Assembly: GCA_902729315.2 (NCBI GenBank)
Contig: LR746269.1
Span: forward strand, 780,001 to 844,000
DNA: 64,000 nt
Direction of reading: 5' to 3'
From: Spirodela intermedia
Lineage: Eukaryota > Streptophyta > Magnoliopsida > Alismatales > Araceae
Under the pieces are notes generated by a model that did not search any database, was not told the DNA's origin, and worked only from the letters and a program-made list of their open reading frames with translations. Made by a program: the position numbers and the translations under genes. Each line of letters begins with the position of its first letter. The stretch's first letter is position 1. Positions 19,601 to 31,995 of the stretch are shown in pieces.

Positions 19601-21510
19601 GAACTTCCATAGGTCAGATTAGACCTCTTATGGATGTTCCTCTCGCTGTGGATGACTAGCGCGAAAATACATTTCAAAACAGAAGGAAGAACAGAAGACT
19701 AAAAACTGTGATTGGCCCCGGCAGAAGAAAAGGGGAGGAGAGTGTATGCACAAGGACAATGAAAGAGAAAAGCAGGGAGAGGAAAAGAGAGCTTACTATT
19801 TCCACTCAGTTACCTAGGAGTAAAACATAGAGGGCAACGTTTTAAAATGATCATTGTTAGATAAAATCGTTCTTTTAGTTTTTTGCTTCATATCATTTGC
19901 GCATGTTTTTTAACGTCTTTCAAAATTAATGTATTGTATATTTTTAATCTTATTGATTTGTGCCGCTTGACGTACTGATTTGGCTAGTTATCTTGAACTG
20001 GCCACTCAAACATAAGTTAAGAACTATGCATTTGGATTTTGAATTTCCATGCTTGTCTATTTTGGTTGTGCAAATTGTTCAAAGGGACGTCCCCCAATCA
20101 AAGAATATACTCAGGGGGGCATTAATCAACATTCTGTTAACATTTTATCTGTTTGTGGACCGGTCTGTTTCAGTATAGGGTGCGGTATTTGTCAGTCAAT
20201 CAAATTTTTTTCTTTTTTTTTGCCATTTATCTGTTTTAATTGTTATCTTTTCGAGAAAGTTTTTTGTTTTGCTTGCTCATCTATGAGATTTTTGTAGTGT
20301 TATGTTTTAATGCTGAGTTATAATTGTATCTACTGCTTTGTTTTTTTCTTATTTCTAACTAAATAGAATATTATGCTTTGGTATTTGTTATCACGTTGCA
20401 TTCTAGACTAATAAGCGGTCCTACAAGCTTCAGTTTGTAGGATAGAAGACAATGAGTATGTTTTTTGTTGCATGTTTTTGAATTCTTCTCAAACTGTTGC
20501 ATTGGTGATCGATATTACAGACAATTTCCAAAATACTGCATTTTTTTGTGCTCTTGTGTTTGGTTGTTTTTCTATCTCACAAACTGCTGCATTTTGAGGA
20601 CGTGGCCTATACCAGTGTGTTCCTAGGAACAGAGTAATAGTTTATACCAGGGAGAGCCTGGTGTGCTAGAATCTGAAGATTTAGTAATATTTAACTAATT
20701 TTAATGCAAGGAATTTTCAGGCTGTTCGGACGACTCTCATGCCAGGCTTACTCAAAAGTGTGAAACACAACATGGACCATCCAAGGCCAATTAAGGTATA
20801 TGCCTTGATATCTTTATCCCTTCATTCGATGAGGCGCAAATTATGCATCTGTGATTCCCTTGATTTCATGTCTGAACAGCATGTCATCTATTTTTATATG
20901 TTAATCCAAAAGCTCAACTGGTTCATAATGTTTGAGATATTAATCCAAAGTTTTTTTCTCGTCATATAGTACACAGCGAATCAGAATGCTGCGATTTGGG
21001 ATATGCCGTTTCGATACACAATAGTTTCATGTCAGCTTGGTTCTTCATTGTCATGGCTACAGATTTGGCTGCCATTCATAACTATATGCCAAAACTAGTA
21101 CTTTCATTGTCTCAATTCTAGATAATTTGAGTTAATTTTTGGTTTCCTATTTTTTAGGATCCTAAAATTTATCAGAAATCCCTTACATATCTGGCATTTC
21201 TGGCATTTGATCTCATTAATACTGTCAGAAAATAGAAAAGCAGGCTATCTGGGGATTGGTTTAGAAAAGAACTCTTTCTTGAGGCATCATACTTTTGTAC
21301 GGATGTTGTGAAACTGTAAATTTGTAATGTTTCTCCTGGTGGTAAGTCTGCAAATATAGACATATTTAATGTTATTTTTTCCCACTGAGTAGACGCGTAA
21401 GTTTTGAATTTGGTATCTATTGTATAGTTTTCTCCGCTGCCTTTCCACATCATTAATCATCTTGTCAGTGTTATCTAGTGAAAGTTCTTATAAACAGGAG
21501 GAATTCACTT

Positions 21511-21545
<35 letters not shown>

Positions 21546-22053
21546 TATCGCCTGCTGTTTGTTTTAATCCCTTGTTTTTGGGTAATTTTTGACAGATATT
21601 TGAAGTGGGGGATGTAGTATTTCTTGATGAGGAGCAAGATGTTGGTGCATCGAATAATCGGAGGCTGGCTGCATTGTACTGTAGTAACAACTCTGGATAC
21701 GAGGTAGAGTTATCGGCAGTGACTTGCAACAACGCAACGATGATATATTTATTTCTAAATTTGGTTATGTTTTCATCATGCGGCTAATTAGATTTGCATT
21801 CCGGAGCGACTAGTTGTTAAAACCATAGGATAGTGTGTGATGACACGATGATAGAATATTTTATATTATTTGATAAATATTATTCGAAAAATATAATTCT
21901 TTGAAGCTGCTTGCACCGATGACTAATTCTGTCTCTCTCCATAGGATATCCATGGCCTGGTTGAGAGAATCATGAAGATAATCGGCATACCAGTTGACCT
22001 CACGGGGGAGAAGAAGAAGGACGACCACTATTACCTACAGCCGTCGCATGTAA

Positions 22054-22088
<35 letters not shown>

Positions 22089-22467
22089 TCATCTCCAGTT
22101 GTTTTAATTTCTCGTCATGGTGTGTTCTGATATAACAAGACCCTGCTGGCTGCTTCTTCCCCCTTGTTTTGAAGAAACCGGAGTTCCTAGAGGGGCGGCA
22201 GTGCGATATCATAGTCAACGGGCGAGCGGTCGGCACATTCGGCATCGTTCATCCTGAGGTAGTTTGACTTCCCATAAGAAGAAAAAACATAAAAAGAAGG
22301 GGGTCTTCATATTTTTCATATTCCTTTGTATAGTAGAAAAACGCTGGATATCCTTGGAGATTTACTTGTCAGCAACGTGGTATTATTGTGCTCAGGTGCT
22401 GGAGAAATTTGGGGTCTACCCAAACCCCTGCTCCTTCGTTGAGATGGACATCCAGTGCTTGATATGA
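10624..22467 (+). CDS. phenylalanine--tRNA ligase beta subunit, cytosolic
   Basis: Beta subunit of the eukaryotic alpha2-beta2 PheRS, which charges tRNA-Phe with phenylalanine in the cytosol. Nineteen exons were placed: 10624-10681, 10802-10857, 10963-11069, 11855-11984, 12073-12188, 12319-12385, 15744-15785, 16170-16211, 16362-16438, 17078-17204, 17299-17466, 18121-18246, 18332-18442, 18666-18800, 20721-20795, 21596-21703, 21945-22049, 22175-22258, 22396-22467. They sum to 1806 bp (601 aa, the family size) with every junction in phase. Landmarks in order: [19 protein letters not shown] start, [109 protein letters not shown], and [16 protein letters not shown] near the C-terminus. Introns 6 (3.4 kb) and 14 (1.9 kb) are the largest and hold no recognisable gene. 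No break or missing segment was seen, so it is likely functional. Confidence 0.97.
12386..15743 (+). other. large intron 6 of the PheRS beta gene
   Basis: AT-rich intron of 3.36 kb. Small open frames occur (for example near 13893-14120) but none resembles a known protein. The only clear structure is a 69-bp tandem duplication at 14968-15112. Confidence 0.6.
14968..15112 (+). repeat. 69-bp tandem duplication in PheRS intron 6
   Basis: Two adjacent copies sharing CAACTGACCGTATGACAGGT and CTTTACCTTGTCTTCTTAAT, offset by 69 bp, with few differences. Confidence 0.9.
18801..20720 (+). other. intron 14 of the PheRS beta gene
   Basis: An intron of 1.9 kb between phase-0 exons. No coding similarity or clear repeat was seen. 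Confidence 0.6.
21515..21541 (+). repeat. (AT)n microsatellite in PheRS intron 15
   Basis: Short perfect AT dinucleotide run about 55 bp before the exon 16 acceptor. Confidence 0.9.
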
Positions 22468-22488
22468 GCGGACCCCTCACTTCCATCA

Positions 22489-22737
22489 ATGCGAGTACTT
22501 GCTATCTCTCTCTCTCATCTATTTATTCTTATGGCTTTTGACTTTTCTTTTGTTCTTGGTCCCTGCCAATATTTACAAGTTTGCCCGGTTATTCTATCGA
22601 GTCAATCCATACTTCCAACAATGCGAGTACTTGCTCTCTCTTTCTCTCATCTATTTATTTTTATGGCTTTCGACTTTTTTTGTTCTTGGTCTCGGCCAAT
22701 ATTTACAAGTTTGCCCGGTTATTCTATCGAGTCAATC
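22489..22737 (+). repeat. two tandem copies of a ~130-bp unit after the PheRS gene
   Basis: Both copies begin ATGCGAGTACTTGCT (22489 and 22621) and end ATTCTATCGAGTCAATC (to about 22607 and 22737). They include the shared block CAATATTTACAAGTTTGCCC. They start about 20 bp after the stop codon, so they probably lie in the 3' UTR. Confidence 0.93.
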
Positions 22738-22797
22738 GCAAGTATGCTCGCAGGAGATGTATCCGTGAGAAAAGATGCTGGACTTTGTTCTTCTTTA

Positions 22798-22836
22798 ATT
22801 AATTAATTAATTAATTAATTAATTAATTAATTAATT
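22798..22836. repeat. (TTAA)n tetranucleotide run
   Basis: About ten perfect TTAA units, self-complementary and able to form a hairpin. Confidence 0.95.
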
Positions 22837-23649
22837 ATATTTTCGGAATCAGAGTCTTATTGCCCAAGCTCTTTCAGCATATAATCATTAATGAATAATT
22901 TGGGCAATACTCTCAGACTCGTCTTGGGTTGATGGGTGAAAATCCATCTGGGAAAATATATTTTTGAAAGAAATACGAGTGGCTCTGCTTGGATCAATTA
23001 ATTTCACTCTTTGTTGCCTTCCAAGGGAGCATTACTGCTACAAATGGCCCATTAATTTTATCTTCTTTCAGCAGGTTCTTATGACGAGAGATAAATGGCC
23101 CAAGGTCGTCTTCCCACTGAAATAAATGGCCCGAGGTAATCTCCTTTATAAATTATTATTATTATTATTTCTATTTAAAGACCGGATTGGACCCATTGTT
23201 CTGGCATCCTACTCTTTCTTGATGACCATCCAACGGTCCGGATCTATCGTCATGGGTCCCCACGAATGCAATGCGAGGTTGGTGATTTGGGCCCAAGTCG
23301 TCCTTATTTTAGGAAAGACGTGCGCGGTAATGCTACGGTCCAGAGCCGGGACTGAGCCCAATGGGATTTTTTACTCTGGGCTTGATATTCTTGGAGCCCA
23401 GCGCAACTTTGGGCGCTTTCTGGAGACTTCTGGGCGTAGGCCGAAGTCCTTCGAATATAAGAGAGACCATAGTGAGGCCCATTTAGCACAGTAAGAAGCA
23501 AGCAAGGTGTGATATTTGGGGAGGTCCAATAAGGCTCAATGCGGTCTCACTGTACTCCCAACAGAAAAATAAATGGGCCCACTCCAAGTGGTTCGGGTCG
23601 GATGGATACGGCCCAAAAATCTCTCCCTTGCTTAGCCCAGAGCATAATC

Positions 23650-23651
<2 letters not shown>

Positions 23652-23698
<47 letters not shown>
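23652..23698. repeat. (GA)n microsatellite
   Basis: Perfect 47-bp GA tract about 120 bp beyond the stop codon of the CoA carrier gene. Confidence 0.95.
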
Positions 23699-23704
<6 letters not shown>

Positions 23705-23816
23705 GGCCGTCAAGAAGTTAAGACTGATTAACCCCATCTTCTCCCGGTGAACGGGGGAGGTGGGCTGTACATTTGTGATGAATGGAGATGCGACGGGGGA
23801 GAGGCGGCCCGCTGAC

Positions 23817-26800
23817 TCACGGAGAACGCAGAGACGTCGCGTGGCGGGTCATCTCCTCCTTGACCGCCTCGACGGGCGGGCCGTCGTCTCTCGACGGAAC
23901 CCTCAGCAGCGACTTCATCTGATCGTAGACGGTGAATCCGATCGCCACCGACGGAACCACCTGCAGAGGAATCGTCGCAGAGAGATGAATATTCTGCGGA
24001 TAAACTAAAAGGGCCCATTTTTCCATATTCCCTTTTTTTCTGGCGATCTTTGTGGGCGAGGCGAGGAGGAGGATGGTTGACCTTGAGATAGTTGATGCTG
24101 AGACCGGAGAAGAGCTGCCGCCAGCCTTGCCTTCTGAAGATCAGAACGAGGCTTCCGAATGTGCCCTTCCCGACTCGCTGGGTTGACTCGGAGAATGCCT
24201 GCACCTGAGGAAGACGGAAAAATCTCTTTCGCACTTCGACTTTCTAGAGGCGGTGATGGGAAAGGGAGACGGTACCTGCATCTGCCGCCTGACGACGTCA
24301 AGAGGGTAGGTCAACGTCTGGCCGAGCAGGCCGGCGATGGATCCGCAGGCGAGCTTGACGGCGATGTCTTCCTTGTGCTCCTCTGGGACGTGGGTCTTCA
24401 TCTCCTCGTAGAAGTAGAACTTCAGACCAGAGTATGGGAAGATTCCGTACAGCGACGGGCCTGACCAGAAACCAATAATCCATAAATACTATATACATAT
24501 ATATATCTATGGTTCTGACGAACACCAGGCTAAGCTTGGACAGACTATATATACAGAGAGTCATTTTTCTCATGACAAGTATGATGCTGAGCACAAGAAG
24601 ATGTGAACTAGTCTAGAGAGAGACAGAGCGAGTGTAAGCTTCTAAAGAGAGAACTTGCTGTTCTCTACAGAGACATCAGATCCGAGTCCGAGTAGCACGG
24701 CCATAAAATCTTTTCAATTATAGATTTAATGTGGGGAAAAATTCTTCTAAAGGATGGAGTTGCTGGTGAATGAACCGGGGAAGAACAGGACATCTTTTCA
24801 TACCACTATGTTTTGACCACGGAACAAGTTTGCTGCATGTATAGATTTGGTAGACGCACCCGCAAGATCAGGAGAAGTAGAGTTCCCCAGATAATATAAA
24901 CAGAAAAGCTTGACAATTCCAATAAATTAATGCTCATTCAAAAGCTTGATTCATTTGAACGGAACATCTAGTGAATCTGAATTTGGTATATGATCATTGA
25001 GCCGATATCTTAGAATAAAACGGCCAGGTTCTATAGTGAAAAATAAGAGATTTTACCCCAGCATCATTCAAGAACCAGGCAAGAACAGGAAGAGTTGTGA
25101 CGGCATCTGCTGGAAGATCTACGGGGTCTTATCCACCATTTTATGGAGAGGGATTGATGAATAGTCACGATATTGCTAGCCAGGAGGCTGAACATGTGGT
25201 GAAGACAGTGAGGGTTCGGATTATGGGAGCGAGCACCATCAATGGCAATTATTTCGACTACCTTCTCTCTGTAGCATCGAAGAAGAATTCTTCTTTTTTG
25301 AAGACCAATGTGATCTGATCTCCAGGAGTCTCTAGGGTTGCCTAGCTTTATAGAAGATCTGGGTGTCCATTAAGCGATGCAGACTGAATGCAGTGGATAA
25401 TTCTCTGGGAGGTTTTAGTCTCACTTATCTCATGGTTATGGATTTCATATATGTATCTAACTGTTTCTTACAGAGACATCTAGTATTAGTTTGGTCAACA
25501 AGGCGGCTATCTAGAATTATAAAGCTTCCAATGGTTATCTCGCAAAAACAGAAGCAACTCTTGTTCTTGATACATACCAACACCGCGGTAAAGGCCTCTT
25601 ATGCCACATGACCTGTAGATCTTTAGAATGCAGTCAACGATTCCTTTGTAAACCTGCTCCGTTGGAGACAGCATTCTCATATTCAGCTGGGTTGGACTTA
25701 CAACCTGCAGGTCCACACAATAATTCAAACCTCCAAATTGGGAGGGGAAGAAATTACCTTTTGACTAAGTCTTCTTTTACCTGATATGCTAGTTTAGTGC
25801 GGACTAGATCAAGTGGATAAGTCAAGATAACCGCTGTTCCTCCTGCAACCGATCCTGAAAGAAGATCAAGCACAGGTCCTCGTATAGGAGTGGGGAAACT
25901 GAGGATGATCAGTCGACGATATTGCTCATAAGCCATGTAATGCAAAGCAGCATATGGAACTATCCGAGCAACACTGGCACCATTTCCCCTGGAGTGAAGC
26001 CACAGGAGAATATCAGAGAGATTCCATGCTAGAAAGACTGATGCAACATCAGAAGAAGAGCAGACCTGTAGAAACCCTGAATCCCTTCCCTCTGCATTAT
26101 CTTCTGGAAAGAGCCCAGCAATCCTACGCTCTGAAAATCAGCTCTCCTGGTCTGAAAGAGAAGCACTGGTATATTTAGGTATAAGTATGGCGAGCAGGCC
26201 ATGCCCCTGAGTGATCGATTATTATATAAACAAGTATATTTTCTATGGTGTTTATTAGATGTCAGCTGGTTGTATCAAAGACCCGCTAAATAACTCAAGA
26301 AAACTAATGGAATTCGTTGTTTCAGTCTGAATCGCTCATTTATCATGGATTCCAAATCGAACTTGTTTCAGTCCCGAGAGATACCAGAGAGCATTGAAAG
26401 AGGTTCTCCATCCATTTTTGCACATTCGTTAAAATTCTCCTTTCCCAAAGATTTTTGGTCTGGCCAGTTGTTTCATAATCCTATCAGCTTGTAATGAGAA
26501 GCACTATTGTGGAATTCTGGAGAGGACATACTACGCCTACGATGCAGGTAGGTCTCTACCCGAAGCCTCTCTCTCTCTCTCTCGATCGTGCCACCCGAAC
26601 ATGGCCGACATGAATAATCTGCAGGAAAGCTAGCCAGGAGAGAGGGAGAACAAAAATCCCTCATCTGCTCCGAGAATCCGACTGCACAACAAAAGAAAAC
26701 AGAGGGAAAAATTGCAGTAAGAGTTTTACCTGGAACAGGATCTTCACTCGCTCGAGCGGCGCAACGGCGGTCTTGGCGATCCCGCCTGCGACCCCGCCCG

Positions 26801-26927
26801 CCACGAGCTCCTTGGCGAAAACAGGCATGGACTCCTCGATCGCGCGGAACACTCCCCGTCGTCCCTCCCCCGCGTCGCCTCCTCCCCCCCTCCCCTCGCC
26901 GGCCATTGGAGGAGGCCAGGGATCCAA
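23817..26927 (-). CDS. mitochondrial coenzyme A carrier (solute carrier 25 family)
   Basis: Inner-membrane mitochondrial carrier that most resembles the plant CoA transporters (Arabidopsis CoAc type), which bring coenzyme A into the matrix. Exons from 5' to 3' on the minus strand: 26927-26730, 26151-26066, 25988-25781, 25704-25578, 24460-24276, 24204-24082, 23960-23817. They total 1071 bp (356 aa), all in phase. It has three mitochondrial-carrier repeats with signature motifs PLERVK (exon 1), PLDLVR (exon 3) and PLDVVR (exon 5). Matching landmarks are [57 protein letters not shown] and [20 protein letters not shown]. The N-terminus is a Gly-rich extension; an in-frame second ATG at 26906 is an alternative start. 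Exon 6 has two in-frame acceptors six bases apart (24204 or 24198). The related ADP/ATP-type or APC carriers are less likely given the residue pattern. Confidence 0.93.
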
Positions 26928-26975
26928 GAAGCAGGGATGGGAATGGAGACCGGAGCAGGACTCCCCTCCCCACGC

Positions 26976-26984
26976 ATATATATA
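26976..26984 (-). promoter_or_regulatory. TATA box of the CoA carrier gene
   Basis: TATATATAT on the minus strand, about 50 bp upstream of the ATG at 26927. It implies a very short 5' leader. Confidence 0.5.
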
Positions 26985-27698
26985 CCAACAAAATCTCGGA
27001 AAAGGTCGCCGACGGAGAGAGAAGAGAAGAAGGCGAAGAAGAAGAGAGAAGGTTCAGCACGGCATGAACAAGCAGCAGAATGCAGTTCTACGTCGCTCCG
27101 GCGAACCTCCTCACCTTCGCCGGAGGAATTCCTCCGGCGAGCCTCCCGCCAGCGACTGCGAGCCTCTACAGCGTGGATCGATTGCCCCGTTGGGGAAGAT
27201 CGGAATCCATCAGAGCGCCCGATTGGTTGAGTGATGTTTCTTCTAATTGGTGACGTCATCAATAAGTAAGGCCCGCAGCGCCGCGTAGAGAAGTCCAAAT
27301 AATTATCCGCGTTGGAATCCGTGTTACGACTAGTTCGGATTAATAGCCGAACCCGGTTGGCGGCTCGGGGCTTGCCGGCCGGGCTTTCTTGCCCACGCCA
27401 CCAGAAGCCCTCCAGGGCCGGGAGTGATGAAAACGAGCACTGATTTGCTAATAATTCGGGCTTTTCCCTGGGCCCGTAAGTCACTTAATCGGCCCGTGGT
27501 CGTGATTTCAATTCACTAATATTTCAAATAACTCGGTAAAAATCAGCCCGCGTGAAAACAAGACGACTCGGTTCGGTGGACGAGTTCACGACTTCCGACT
27601 CCTCTGACCGTGGCGCAGGAACCCGGGCAAAGTCAACAGTAGGACCGAACGCCCTGGTCCGTCCTCACCGGCCCTCCGCCCCCACCTGCACCTACAGC
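26985..27698. other. bidirectional promoter region
   Basis: About 0.7 kb between two divergent TATA boxes (CoA carrier to the left, At4g22030-like gene to the right). GC-rich with a few ATTCGGCC/GGCCCGT-like words and no coding sequence recognised. Confidence 0.5.
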
Positions 27699-27705
27699 TA
27701 TATAA
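27699..27705 (+). promoter_or_regulatory. TATA box of the At4g22030-like gene
   Basis: TATATAA about 150 bp upstream of the ATG at 27853. The intervening leader is rich in GAGA repeats up to the start codon. Confidence 0.6.
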
Positions 27706-27852
27706 CATCATCCCCTTCCTCCCAACCTCACACACCCGAGACAAACTCACCCTCTCCGTTTGCCGATTCTCTCACTTCTCCAGCCACCAACCCTAGAACC
27801 AGTAGAGAGAGAAAGAGATTGAGAGAGAGAGAGGAGACAGACACAGAGAGAG

Positions 27853-29118
27853 ATGGGATCGCTGCGGATGCAAAACCTGGCTGTGCTACCGTCGTCTTCC
27901 TCCTCGGCGGCTCCACAGAGAAGCGGAATTCGACCAAGGCTCCCCAACATCACCAAACCCAAGAACCAGAGCCTCTCTGTGCAGAAACTCCCCATGAGGA
28001 TTCCCGTAGAGGAGTTCATGTTCCTACAGCTGACGAACCCTCCGATCGGTCATGCGGAGCAAGCGGAGCAGGCGTCGACGTCCTGCGCAGGCGAGGGAGA
28101 CCATGGAAACACAGCCAAGCTCTACGCAATCATGGAGGCGGCTGCAGATCGGGCGGCGATGCACGACGCCATCGGTGTTCAGAGAGACGGCTGGAACACC
28201 CTCCTGCTCAACTCCCTGAACTCCATGACCCTTGCGGCCTCCATCGCCGCCGGGTTATCGGCCATGGAGCCCCACCAGGGGGCGCTGAAGGTTTCCTCCG
28301 CTATTCTCTACTCCGCCGCCACGGCGATATCCCTCGTGGTGAACAAAATCCAGCCGTCCCAGCTTGCAGAAGAGCAGCGCAACGCCGCCCGCCTGTTCCG
28401 GCAACTGGAGAAGAAGATCCGCACCGCAATCGCCGTCGGCGGCTCCACAGTCGCCGATGTCGAGGACGCGTTGGAGAGGGTGCTGGCTCTAGACAAGGCC
28501 TATCCGCTCTCCCTTCTCCCGGGGATGCTGGAGAAGTTCCCCCAGAAGGTGGAACCCGCCGCCTGGTGGCCGGAACGCCGCCAGCCTAGTCGGAACCGGC
28601 TATCCACCGGGAAGAAAAATGGCTGGAGCGAGGGGCTAGAGTACGCCATGAACGGGGTTCTCAGGACGCTGAAGAAGAACGACACGGCGGAGTACGTGAA
28701 GCTGGGGGAGCTCGTTCTGGGAATCAACAGCGTCTTGGCGATCTCCGGCCCTCTGCTCACCGGACTCGCCGCCGTCGGAGCGAGCATGATGGGCCCCGGC
28801 GTCTCGGGGACATGGCCGGTGCTTGTGGCAGTGGTGGGGGGCGCCCTAGCCACGGTGGTCAACTCGTTCGAGCACGGCGGGCAGGTGGGGATGGTGTTCG
28901 AGATGTCCAGGAACTCCGCGGGTTTCTACAGGGAGATCGAGGAGGAGATCCAGGTCAACTTGGGGGAGGAAGAGGAAGACAAGAGGGAGTACGGTGAGCT
29001 TTTTGAGCTGAAGACGGCCCTGAAGCTCGGCCGGAGCCCGGCGGAGCTCCGGCGACTGGCCTCCCACTGCTGCACCAGGGAAAGCGAGATCAGTGAATAC
29101 GCAGGGAGGCTGTTTTAG
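27853..29118 (+). CDS. At4g22030-like plant protein (annotated 'probable F-box')
   Basis: Intronless 421-aa plant protein. The conserved region starts near residue 90 (KLYAIMEAAADRAAMHDAIG, then WNTLLLNSLNSMTLAASIAA). It continues through a stretch typical of the family (NKIQPSQLAEEQRNAARLF, ALERVLALDKAYPLSLLPGM, WWPER). Two hydrophobic segments lie near residues 118-135 and 295-335. The first 50 residues are Ser/basic-rich and could be an organelle-targeting peptide. The C-terminus (about 365-390) is acidic. The family is annotated from Arabidopsis At4g22030 as a probable F-box protein, but I see no F-box motif here and the biochemical role is unknown. The ATG at 27853 is favoured because it follows a TATA box and GAGA leader; an overlapping frame from 27552 is a shadow. 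A broken copy of the last ~80 codons lies inverted at 30.4-30.7 kb. Confidence 0.8.
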   Translation: MGSLRMQNLAVLPSSSSSAAPQRSGIRPRLPNITKPKNQSLSVQKLPMRIPVEEFMFLQLTNPPIGHAEQAEQASTSCAGEGDHGNTAKLYAIMEAAADRAAMHDAIGVQRDGWNTLLLNSLNSMTLAASIAAGLSAMEPHQGALKVSSAILYSAATAISLVVNKIQPSQLAEEQRNAARLFRQLEKKIRTAIAVGGSTVADVEDALERVLALDKAYPLSLLPGMLEKFPQKVEPAAWWPERRQPSRNRLSTGKKNGWSEGLEYAMNGVLRTLKKNDTAEYVKLGELVLGINSVLAISGPLLTGLAAVGASMMGPGVSGTWPVLVAVVGGALATVVNSFEHGGQVGMVFEMSRNSAGFYREIEEEIQVNLGEEEEDKREYGELFELKTALKLGRSPAELRRLASHCCTRESEISEYAGRLF

Positions 29119-30425
<1,307 letters not shown>

Positions 30426-30725
30426 GTATTATCGAATATCTACATCAGACCCCATGCTTGTCAGCCGTTGACTTAGAACAGCCGCCCCGCGTGCTCTCTG
30501 ATATCAGTTTCCGTGGTGCAGCAGTTGGAGGCCAGTCCCCGCAGCTCCGGTAGGCTCCGACCGAGCTTCAGCTCAGAAAGCTCACCGCACTCCCTACTTT
30601 CTTCGTCTTCCTCCTCCAAGTTAACCTGGATCTCGTCCTCGACCTCCCCGTATAAACCCCCGCAGTTCCTGTAAATCTAGAACATCATCCGTAGGCCTCC
30701 CCCCACCCCAAGTTGACCTTTCCAG
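30426..30725 (-). pseudogene. inverted 3' fragment of the At4g22030-like gene
   Basis: Read on the minus strand, this region aligns with the last ~80 codons and about 45 bp of 3' UTR of the gene at 27853-29118. Shared blocks include EIQVNLEEEDEES (parent EIQVNLGEEEEDK), LASNCCTTETDI (parent LASHCCTRESEI) and AGRLF followed by a stop (TAA at 30473-30475). The upstream part of the homology (about 30660-30725) has decayed and contains an in-frame stop. Nothing further upstream matches, so the 5' three-quarters of the gene is absent. The copy is inverted relative to its parent and 1.3 kb away. It has no obvious promoter and is best read as a truncated, non-functional duplicate. Confidence 0.85.
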
Positions 30726-31870
30726 CCTTAGCTTCCATTCTATTGAATTTGATCAACAGACCGTCTGATCTTCCTCGTCAAGATCAGTCAACCCTGGTTG
30801 ACTTGCTTTCCCGTCATAGCTTCAGAAATCAGAGCATCATGACTCGCAGAGGCTCACTCCATCGCTGACTTTCCTCCTATTAAAGATAAAGAACCCGTCA
30901 GCTGCAGAAGGGTTCATGAGACGAAGCTGGCTTCTTATAGTAGTTTTTCAAGATTCTCCTCTGCCCTTATTAAGCCTGGTTTCATTCAATCGGAGGATTA
31001 CTTACTCCCTTTCAGCATGCGCTCATGGATCTATGGATCGTTGTTCTTGCATGGACGATCAAATGTCAACGTCGAATGCCAAGAGATTTTTTGCACTCTA
31101 AATTTCAGGTCAATGCTGAATCGAGATCGCATGCTGGATCCCGTTGGATGGGTCCAGCTGGGGCTCTTCCTCGTTGGCAAACCACTGGTGCGGCTGCATG
31201 GATTGCCCAGTGTCTATTGCACGCTTTCCTCGGAGAAGATGCATTTATAGTAATTTAATTCTTATTTAATCTTTAGCTTAATACGGCTCGATTCGAGTAA
31301 AGTCAAGCTGATGAAATATGCTGGGGTGGCTGAAAAATAAGGATTATGCAGTTTGCTGGGAGTCATAAATTAAATCCTACAAGGGCGAATAACTAGAGAA
31401 ACGCAATAAATAAATAAATAAATAAGTAAGTAAGTAAGTAAGTAGGTAAGTAAATAAATAAATAAATAAATCACCCCAAGCCCAATGGATTACGGGATTT
31501 GTAGGGAGCATAAGAGAATTTATCAATAAAACTGAAAAATCCTATAAACAGGTGCCAGCTGGGCTTAATCTGCTTGTAAGAGCTAGGCCCATTAATGGAT
31601 TACTGGATTGATGACGTGGCGAGGGAAGCCACGTCGGATGCAACCAAGGAGGGGACGAGAGCGGCGGGAGGAAGCCAGCCTGTGACGGCCAAACCGGGTC
31701 AGCTCCTCAGGCAGATAAATACAGCGCAACGGTCCTTTTTCCTCCTTCTCGACAAGGCACGTCAGAGGCAACCCACAAGAATTCTATCATTACATTATTC
31801 TGACGATTCCATACATAAACCAATGACTGTACAGACGCCCACTGACTGACTACAAACGAATGGAATAGAA

Positions 31871-31905
<35 letters not shown>

Positions 31906-31995
31906 AAAACCCGTGTGTTCTATACACCGAGTGAGGACGATTCCCCAGCTGGAAAGACGGGGAAGGAAGGGTACTGTAGATTGCAGGTTGGCTGG
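30726..31995. other. intergenic, no gene recognised
   Basis: Several short open frames (31017-31258) overlap each other and match nothing I know. A TAAA/TAAG tetranucleotide array lies at about 31403-31472 and a CT tract at 31876-31906 beside the NDL 3' end. Confidence 0.5.
31403..31472. repeat. (TAAA/TAAG)n tetranucleotide array
   Basis: About 17 units. The central units carry TAAG and the flanks TAAA, a symmetrical pattern of point-mutated repeats. Confidence 0.9.

Larger units (their letters stand above)
22468..23816. other. PheRS - CoA carrier convergent intergenic region
   Basis: The 3' flanks of two convergent genes. It contains a duplicated ~130-bp unit (22489-22737), a TTAA run (about 22798-22836), a (GA)n tract (23652-23698) and no recognisable gene. 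Short open frames at 23126-23737 are low-complexity or unmatched. Confidence 0.6.

Noticed and set aside
23728-24234. 168-aa minus-strand open frame
   Set aside because: Exon 6 of the CoA carrier with read-through into both introns; its ends do not match the family.
27552-28589. 345-aa open frame overlapping the At4g22030-like gene
   Set aside because: Out-of-frame shadow through the promoter and GC-rich CDS; Arg/Pro/His-rich with no conserved block.
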